This document shows, in pieces, positions 58,927 to 64,000 of a DNA stretch of 64,000 bases. Both the position numbers and the translations under genes were made by a program. The stretch lies in the NCBI RefSeq assembly GCF_043226085.1, contig NZ_CP171225.1, positions 2,914,001 through 2,978,000 of the forward strand. The letters run 5' to 3'. Below the pieces are notes generated by a model. It saw nothing but the letters and a program-made list of their open reading frames with translations, searched no databases and was not told the DNA's origin. How positions within the stretch are numbered: position 1 is the stretch's first letter; the number at the start of each line of letters is the position of its first letter. This DNA comes from Amaricoccus sp003258405. Its GTDB lineage: Bacteria > Pseudomonadota > Alphaproteobacteria > Rhodobacterales > Rhodobacteraceae.

Positions 58927-59811
58927 TCAGCCCATGCGTTCGGAGGCGTATCCGCCGGGGCTTGCGGGGAAGACGACGGTCTTGTTGCCGTTGAGGAAGA
59001 CCCGGCGGTGGATCACCGCATGGATCGCGCGGGCGAGCACCTGGGCCTCCACGTCGCGGCCGATCGCCACATAGTCGTCGGCGCTCTGGGCGTGGGTGAC
59101 GCGGAAGGTCTCCTGCTCGATGATCGGTCCCTCGTCGAGGTCGGAGGTCACGAAATGCGCCGTGGCGCCGATGAGCTTCACGCCGCGCTCGAAGGCCTGC
59201 TGGTAGGGGCGTGCGCCCTTGAAGCTTGGCAGGAAGGAATGGTGGATGTTGACGATCCGCCCCGACATCGTGCGGCACATCTCCTCGGACAGCACCTGCA
59301 TGTAGCGGGCGAGCACCACCAGTTCGGTGCCGGTTTCCTCGACGAGCTCCAGGAGCTGCGCCTCGGCGCGCGGCTTGTTCTCCTTCGTCACCCGGATGTG
59401 GTGGAAGGGCAGATCGTGATTCACCACCAGCTTCTGGTAGGTGAGATGGTTCGAGACCACCCCGGTGATCTCGATCGGCAGCGCCCCGATCCGCCAGCGG
59501 TAGAGCAGGTCGTTGAGGCAGTGGCCGAAGCTCGAGACCATCAGCAGCACCTTCATCTTCTCGGTGCTGTCATGGAAGGCGTAGTCCATGCCGAAGCGTT
59601 CCGCGACGGCCGCGAAATCGCTGCGCAGCGCCTCGAGCCCGGTGCCGGTCTCGCTGATGAAGCTGATCCGCATGAAGAACTGGCCGGTGACGGAATCATC
59701 GAACTGGGCGCTGTCGCGGATGTTGCAGCCATGTTCGGCGAGAAAGGCGGAAATCGCGGCCACGATGCCCCTGGTCGAGACACATTGCACGGTCAGCACG
59801 TAGGATTTCAT
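58927..59811 (-). CDS. purU: Formyltetrahydrofolate deformylase
   Basis: The 294-residue protein has an N-terminal ACT domain (VLTVQCVSTRGIVAAISAFL) and a formyltransferase-fold catalytic domain with NIHHSFLPSFKGA and GATAHFVTSDLDEGPIIEQ, which hold the catalytic His and Asp. PurU releases formate from 10-formyl-THF, feeding PurT or formate oxidation. GGAG lies upstream of the ATG. Length is usual. Confidence 0.96.
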   Translation of the reverse strand: MKSYVLTVQCVSTRGIVAAISAFLAEHGCNIRDSAQFDDSVTGQFFMRISFISETGTGLEALRSDFAAVAERFGMDYAFHDSTEKMKVLLMVSSFGHCLNDLLYRWRIGALPIEITGVVSNHLTYQKLVVNHDLPFHHIRVTKENKPRAEAQLLELVEETGTELVVLARYMQVLSEEMCRTMSGRIVNIHHSFLPSFKGARPYQQAFERGVKLIGATAHFVTSDLDEGPIIEQETFRVTHAQSADDYVAIGRDVEAQVLARAIHAVIHRRVFLNGNKTVVFPASPGGYASERMG

Positions 59812-59968
59812 AGGGTCTCCAGGTCACTCGAAATTTTGCCCCGGCACGAGGGCCGGCGGTCGCCGCGGCGCCCGCGCCGCAAGGGCTTATGCCCCGAAAC
59901 CCGGCAGGATGCCTCCCAAAAAGCGACATGTCAGGATGCGTTCGTCCGGGTGCTGCCGGAGCCTTGCC

Positions 59969-61297
59969 TCATGCGGCGCCGATTGTCCGCTCGAGGGCGC
60001 GTTCGAGCCGGTCGCAGATCTCCGCGATATGGGCATCCTCGAGGATGAAGGGGGGAGCGAGCAGGATGTGATCGCCCCGGATCCCGTCGATCGTGCCGCC
60101 CATCGGGTAGCAGATGAGACCGTCCTCGAAGGCCGCTGCCTTGATCGCCCTGTGAAGGCCGAGGGCCGGGTCGAAGGGCATCCTGCTTGCCCGGTCCTCG
60201 ACCAGCTCGAGCCCGAGAAAGAGCCCCCGGCCCCGGATATCGCCGACATGCGGGTGGTCGCCGAAGCGGGCCTCGAGTTCGGCGCGGAGCCGCGTGCCCA
60301 TCCGGGCGGCGCGTTCCACCAGCCCGTCCTCGGTCAGCCGCCGGAGCACCGCGAGCCCCGCAGCGCAGGCGGTCGGGTGGCCCATGTAGGTATGCCCGTG
60401 CTGGAAGAAGCCCGAGCCGCTGGCGATGGCCTCGTAGATGGCGCCGGTGCAGAGCATGGCCCCGATCGGCTGGTAGCCCGCGCCGAGGCCCTTGGCGATG
60501 CAGAGGATGTCCGGGGCGATGCCGTCCTGTTCGCAGGCGAAGAGCGTCCCGGTCCGGCCCATGCCGCACATGACCTCGTCGAGGATGAGCAGCACGCCAT
60601 GGCGGTCGCAGATCTCGCGGATCCGGGGGAAATAGCCGGGCACCGGCGGCACGGCACCGGCGGTTGCGCCCACGACCGGCTCGGCGATGAACGCCATCAC
60701 GGTCTCGGGGCCAAGGCGCAGGATCTCGGCCTCGAGCGCGTCGGCGGCGCGGAGGGCATAGGCCTCCCGGCTCTCGTCCGCCTCCCGCTCGCGGTATTCG
60801 TAGCAGGGTGCGATGTGGGAGGTTTCGGCCAGCAGCGGGGCGAAGGGCTCGCGGCGCCAGAGGTTTCCGCCCGCGGCGAGCGCGCCAAGCGTGTTGCCGT
60901 GGTAGCTCTGCCGCCGGGCGATCACCCGGTGGCGGGCGGGCTGGCCGGTTTCGAGACAGTATTGCCGGGCGAGCTTCAGCGCCGATTCCACCGCCTCCGA
61001 GCCGCCGGAGACGAACCAGACCCGGTCGAGTGCCCCCGGGGCATGGGCCGCGAGCTTGGCCGCCAGGGCCTCGGCCGGGGGGGAGGTGAAGAAGCCGGTA
61101 TGGGCGAAGGCGGCGCGGCCGAGCTGGGCGCGGATCGCCTCGGTCACCGCCGGGTCGGAATGGCCGAGGCAGGAGACCGCCGCGCCGCCGGAGGCATCGA
61201 GATAGCGCTTGCCGTCGGTGTCGACGAGATAGACCCCGTCACCGTGATCGACCATCGGAAGGCGGGCGCGGGTGTGGCGGGGAAAGACATGGGACAT
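59969..61297 (-). CDS. Class III PLP-dependent aminotransferase
   Basis: The 442-residue protein has the class III pattern: VSGGSEAVESALKLARQYC for cofactor binding, LILDEVMCGMGRTGTLFACEQ, and the PLP Lys269 in IAKGLGAGYQPIGAM. Members include omega-aminotransferases acting on beta-alanine, GABA, taurine or diamines; this sequence does not fix the substrate. The frame extends to 61351, but 61297 (MSHVFPRHTRA) fits the family. Its neighbours are purU and DUF3422. Confidence 0.93.
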   Translation of the reverse strand: MSHVFPRHTRARLPMVDHGDGVYLVDTDGKRYLDASGGAAVSCLGHSDPAVTEAIRAQLGRAAFAHTGFFTSPPAEALAAKLAAHAPGALDRVWFVSGGSEAVESALKLARQYCLETGQPARHRVIARRQSYHGNTLGALAAGGNLWRREPFAPLLAETSHIAPCYEYREREADESREAYALRAADALEAEILRLGPETVMAFIAEPVVGATAGAVPPVPGYFPRIREICDRHGVLLILDEVMCGMGRTGTLFACEQDGIAPDILCIAKGLGAGYQPIGAMLCTGAIYEAIASGSGFFQHGHTYMGHPTACAAGLAVLRRLTEDGLVERAARMGTRLRAELEARFGDHPHVGDIRGRGLFLGLELVEDRASRMPFDPALGLHRAIKAAAFEDGLICYPMGGTIDGIRGDHILLAPPFILEDAHIAEICDRLERALERTIGAA

Positions 61298-61334
61298 CGG
61301 GCGGCACTCCGGCGCAGGGGTTCGGTCGGCATCG

Positions 61335-61350
61335 CGCCCCGCGGGGCGCA
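61335..61350. repeat. 16-bp GC palindrome upstream of the aminotransferase
   Basis: GCGCCCCGCGGGGCGC is a perfect palindrome, 38 nt upstream of the aminotransferase start. Such sequences arise easily in GC-rich DNA, but its position could make it an operator or the end hairpin of DUF3422. Confidence 0.3.
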
Positions 61351-61403
61351 TGCCCGCCCCCGTTCTAGCGTGCGCCCCCGCCGCGGGCTAGGGGCGCGGG
61401 GCC

Positions 61404-62720
61404 TCAGCCGTGCTCGTCATGGCCGCTCGCGACACGGTTGCGGATGCGGCGGACCATGAACCAGACGCCGGCGATCACCGGCAGGGTGAGGATCGCGACG
61501 AGATCGGATTTCTCGAGATGGAGCGCGTGGCCGACCGGGGAGAGCAGGCCCGCGGCGAGATTGACGGCATAGTAGCTGATCGCGACGACCGACAGGCCCT
61601 CGACCGTTTCCTGGAGCCGGAGCTGGAGGGCGGCGCGGCGGTCCATCTTGCGCAGGACCTCGACGTTCTGGGCCTGGTTTGCCACATCGACGCGGGTCCG
61701 GAGCAGGTTGGCCGCCCGTTCGGCCCGGCCGGAGAGCTCGGCGAGGCGGCCCTTGGCCGAGCGGCAGGTGCGCATCGCCGGGTCGAAGCGGCGCATCATG
61801 AACTCGCCCATGAGCTGGCGGTCGGCGATGCGCTCCTCGCGGAGCGCGCCGATGCGTTGGTTCACGATCGCCTCATAGGCCTCGTAGGCGCCGAAACGGA
61901 AGGCGGTGGCGGAGGAGAGCGCCTCGATCTCTGCGGTCATGGCGAGGAGGCGGTGGAGCACTTCGGTCGCCTGCTCGCTTTCCTCGGCCATGCCGGTGGC
62001 GAGGTCGGAGAGCTCGCGATCGAGGCGGGCGACGGTCGCGGAGACGGCGCGGGCGCGGGGCAGGGTGAGCATCGCCATGCTCTTGTAGGTCTCGATCTCG
62101 AGCACGCGCTGGACCACGCGGCCGACGCGGGTCGGGGTGGTGTCGGGGCGGGCGAGGACGGCGAAGCGGGTGTGGCCGTGCTCGTCGATCTGGAAATCGC
62201 CCGCGACCACGGCGCTGCTGTCGGCAACCGCGCTGACCGAGAGGCTTTCGGGGACGAACCAGCTCGGGAAGTAGCGCGCCATGGTCTTTTCGCGATCCTC
62301 GGGGGCGACGGACATCACCTCGACGATGCAGGAGGTCACCACCTTGCCCGGGGCCTCGGAGAGCCAGTCGCGGGGAAAGAGGTTGAAGAGCTCGCCGGCG
62401 AAGGCATCCGCCTGCTGCTCGGGGGCGAAGAGGGTGTAGGTGACGAACTCGGTATGCTGCTCCCACTTCAGGGTGCCGCGGCCCAGACGGCCGAAATAGT
62501 GGTCGGCGCCGGGGGGCGGATGCGGGGCGCCGTGGCGGTCGAGCAGGGCGATGAGATGGGCGCGATCCTCGGAGCGGTCGCGCTCGGCGGCGTTCTCGAG
62601 CTTCTTGATCGCGAGATACATCGCCCGGCAGGGCGGATCGAGCACCGGGAAGGGGCGGGCATGCAACTCGTTGGCGAGCGCGTATCGCATCGGATGGTCG
62701 GGTAGCGGGTTCTGCGCCAT
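61404..62720 (-). CDS. DUF3422 membrane protein
   Basis: The 438-residue protein matches DUF3422 from its start (HPMRYALANELHARPFPVL) through KWEQHTEFVTYTLF to two C-terminal transmembrane helices (VVAISYYAVNLAAGLLSPV and ILTLPVIAGVWFMVRRI). The central part is mostly helical and charged. The family is conserved in proteobacteria with unknown function. GGAG lies upstream of the ATG. Confidence 0.92.
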   Translation of the reverse strand: MAQNPLPDHPMRYALANELHARPFPVLDPPCRAMYLAIKKLENAAERDRSEDRAHLIALLDRHGAPHPPPGADHYFGRLGRGTLKWEQHTEFVTYTLFAPEQQADAFAGELFNLFPRDWLSEAPGKVVTSCIVEVMSVAPEDREKTMARYFPSWFVPESLSVSAVADSSAVVAGDFQIDEHGHTRFAVLARPDTTPTRVGRVVQRVLEIETYKSMAMLTLPRARAVSATVARLDRELSDLATGMAEESEQATEVLHRLLAMTAEIEALSSATAFRFGAYEAYEAIVNQRIGALREERIADRQLMGEFMMRRFDPAMRTCRSAKGRLAELSGRAERAANLLRTRVDVANQAQNVEVLRKMDRRAALQLRLQETVEGLSVVAISYYAVNLAAGLLSPVGHALHLEKSDLVAILTLPVIAGVWFMVRRIRNRVASGHDEHG

Positions 62721-62852
62721 GAAAGCTCCGGAATCTCGGCGGCGGGCAGTCTGGCATGGCCGGCCCCCCTTTTCCTACCACGGGCCGCAGGCGCGGCACA
62801 GGGGCGTGGTTTGCTGTGGCCGGGCGGCAACTCCACGGGGGGTGGAGGGGGC

Positions 62853-62934
62853 GTGAAATCGGGCGTTTCACCGTGAAAATCGAAAAACGGCTTTGAAATT
62901 GCTCGATTTTCGTAGTTAACATATCATGAATGGC
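62853..62934 (+). repeat. Copy B of the 82-nt GTGAAAA element
   Basis: GTGAAA (62853-62858), TTTCAC (62866-62871) and GTGAAAA (62873-62879) repeat the head of copy A. The tail TTAACATATCATGAATGGC (62916-62934) differs from copy A at one base of 19. The middle contains its own inverted repeat AAAATCGA...TCGATTTT. It lies upstream of the IMPACT gene, as copy A lies upstream of the ChaC-like gene. Confidence 0.75.
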
Positions 62935-62985
62935 GGGCGGGGCGGCGTTTTGCGCCGGGCCCGCACGGCAGGGCCGCGGGGATGA
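62926..62985 (+). other. Possible 19-codon upstream reading frame overlapping the IMPACT start
   Basis: The ATG in the repeat tail opens MNGGRGGVLRRARTAGPRG and stops at a TGA (62983-62985) that overlaps the IMPACT-gene ATG (ATGA). No ribosome binding site precedes it, so initiation would be leaderless or weak. The overlap would suit translational coupling. Confidence 0.3.
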
Positions 62986-63401
62986 CCTCCGGCTTGCGGA
63001 CGGGGCCCTCGAAGCCTAATCCTGCCGGGATGCTGGTGCTTGAACATGTCCTCACCGACCGGGGCTCGAAATATGCCGTTTCCGGCGGGCCCGCGGGCTC
63101 GGCCGAGGCGGCGCGCGCCTTCGTGACGGAGCTCAAGCGGCGGAAGAAATTCGCCAGGGCCACGCACAATTCCTGGGGGCTCCTCTGCGACGAGGGGCCG
63201 CTCAAGAACGACGACGGGGAGAGCGGCGCGGGGATGGTGATCCTGCGGATGCTCGAACGCGAGGGGCTGCGCGACCATGTTGTGGTGGTCACGCGCTGGT
63301 ATGGCGGCAAGCACCTGGGCGGCGACCGCTTCCGGCATGTGCAGGAGGCGGTGCGGGCTTATGTGGAGGCGTTGGGGAAGGAGGGGGAATGCGTCAATTA
63401 G
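62982..63401 (+). CDS. IMPACT/YigZ-family protein (UPF0029)
   Basis: The 139-residue protein has the IMPACT domain pattern: LTDRGSKYAVSGGPAGS, KKFARATHNSWGLL, NDDGESGAGMVILRML and VVVVTRWYGGKHLGGDRF. Bacterial YigZ has an extra C-terminal domain that is missing here, so this is a short single-domain form. The family is linked to translation control; its function in bacteria is unclear. The start could also be the ATG at 63030. Confidence 0.88.
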   Translation: MTSGLRTGPSKPNPAGMLVLEHVLTDRGSKYAVSGGPAGSAEAARAFVTELKRRKKFARATHNSWGLLCDEGPLKNDDGESGAGMVILRMLEREGLRDHVVVVTRWYGGKHLGGDRFRHVQEAVRAYVEALGKEGECVN

Positions 63402-63417
63402 CTTTCGACATGGCCAT

Positions 63418-63457
63418 AAAAATATCCCTCCAATTATATTGATCGTGTATTTGGAGG
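63418..63457 (-). terminator. Rho-independent terminator for the TOPRIM gene
   Basis: Read on the minus strand, CCTCCAA and TTGGAGG pair (63427-63433 with 63451-63457), followed by a run of five T at 63418-63422. It lies 14 nt past the stop of the minus-strand gene and marks its end. Confidence 0.7.
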
Positions 63458-63471
63458 TATATAGATTTCAT

Positions 63472-64000
63472 TTATCTTCTATTAAATATGCAATCCTCAA
63501 GTTCCTTAAATACCGGAAGATCTTCTGTAATGTATTTCGATATGGATAATTTAAATATCTCGGAATTTATGTTGTGTATTATGCCGCATATGTTCTTTAT
63601 ATTATTGGTTGAATCTTTGACATTCTGATTGTTTATGTCGGTGACAAACATATCATACGCTAATTCGTCGAAATTGAGATTTTCTGCAGAGCAATAGGCT
63701 TTCAAAACGTCTTTATCGTACAGATAGTTCTCTATTTCCCATCTCTTTAGAACTCTATGACTTTTTTCATTTGTCCTGAGGTAAGTTTGGCGGTCGCTTT
63801 CAGATGTTTCCTTACCAGACGCCATATCTCGGTCTTTGAGAACCCAGATTTTCATAGAGGGAAATACCTTGCCAATTATAGCAAGTGCGATTGCGGCTCT
63901 CTGCTCGGGCTCGGTATTCCCTCCACTTGAGATAAAGAGAGTGTCGGGATGGGATGTGGCAAAGATGTTATTAAACACCTGAGCATCCAAGCCTCTCTCC
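63472..64000 (-). CDS. C-terminal TOPRIM part of an OLD-family/AAA ATPase nuclease (5' end outside the window)
   Basis: The visible 175 or so codons are open to the window edge, so the gene starts beyond it. The sequence reads AQVFNNIFATSHPD, FISSGGNTEPEQRAA, and IWVLKDRDMASGK with the DRD metal-binding pair. HRVLKRWEIENYLYD follows, the ENYL pattern of OLD-type TOPRIM domains. OLD proteins are ATP-dependent nucleases, several of them phage-defence components. The coding is strikingly AT-rich with AAT, AAA and ATA codons, unlike every other gene here, which suggests recent transfer. The ATPase half would lie to the right. Confidence 0.75.
   Translation of the reverse strand, partial: ERGLDAQVFNNIFATSHPDTLFISSGGNTEPEQRAAIALAIIGKVFPSMKIWVLKDRDMASGKETSESDRQTYLRTNEKSHRVLKRWEIENYLYDKDVLKAYCSAENLNFDELAYDMFVTDINNQNVKDSTNNIKNICGIIHNINSEIFKLSISKYITEDLPVFKELEDCIFNRR

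Noticed and set aside
1..64000. CRISPR arrays, tRNA/rRNA genes, insertion sequences or a complete prophage
   Set aside because: No regularly spaced direct repeats, cloverleaf or rRNA sequences, transposases or phage structural genes were seen on either strand.

Overview
The window is GC-rich chromosomal DNA of an alphaproteobacterium, most likely a Rhodobacterales/Rhodobacteraceae member. The grounds are gene content and order: rpsF-rpsR-rplI, tsaE-phosphotransferase-nucleotidyltransferase-addB-addA, rimP-nusA-ylxR-infB, DUF4170-waaA-lpxK, and cobT-cobS-DnaJ-like next to bolA. I see no rRNA, tRNA, CRISPR array, insertion sequence or complete prophage. No stretch over 300 bases lacks a gene. 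Most of the very long antisense reading frames are shadows of real genes in high-GC code.

Layout. 1-1.2 kb: the tail of an unknown gene, then an orphan protein whose N-terminal repeats resemble the leaders of contractile-injection-system cargo and whose core resembles an HNH-type nuclease. 1.3-2.6 kb: ribosomal operon rpsF-rpsR-rplI with a strong terminator. 2.7-5.1 kb: an amidoligase-like gene and a class-I glutamine amidotransferase-like hydrolase, overlapping by 4 nt, facing a DUF2270 membrane protein. 5.2-15.2 kb: dnaB (with a perfect DnaA box upstream), mgtE, alr, mlaE-mlaF, radA, cvpA, purF and a short-chain dehydrogenase. 15.3-26.1 kb, minus strand: a DivL-like degenerate kinase, then tsaE-amgK-murU-addB-addA, the last five joined by 4-nt overlaps. 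A CtrA-type site lies upstream of the DivL-like gene.

26.3-29.5 kb: a SCO1-like copper protein, an FkbM methyltransferase, a ChaC-like gamma-glutamylcyclotransferase and a secreted protein of unknown function. 29.6-35.3 kb: rimP-nusA-ylxR-infB with a promoter and an attenuator-like terminator in the leader. 35.4-45.1 kb: a trypsin-like exported protease, SDR, MAPEG, pmbA, an inositol-monophosphatase-family gene, then the envelope set DUF4170-waaA-lpxK-lpxC-bamD. 45.2-54.7 kb: recN, DUF427, a three-domain M24 aminopeptidase, small membrane proteins, a zinc metallopeptidase, cobT-cobS, a DnaJ-domain protein and bolA. 54.8-63.4 kb: a DUF4177-like protein, gatB, an AspT/YidE-type transporter, purU, a class III aminotransferase, DUF3422 and an IMPACT/YigZ protein. 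At the right edge the base composition turns sharply AT-rich in the C-terminal TOPRIM part of an OLD-family nuclease, which looks like the start of an acquired (possibly defence) island.

The most unusual signals are four. First, an 82-nt intergenic element occurs twice (27761-27842 and 62853-62934), with alternating GTGAAAA half-sites, a nearly invariant 19-nt tail containing an ATG, and the same overall length. Second, there is the orphan cargo-like nuclease candidate at 199-1143. Third, the DivL-like pseudokinase has a consensus CtrA box in its upstream region. Fourth, the amidoligase/amidohydrolase pair probably makes and trims an unknown amide-linked product. Promoters, operators and terminators listed here come from motif reading by eye and have not been tested.
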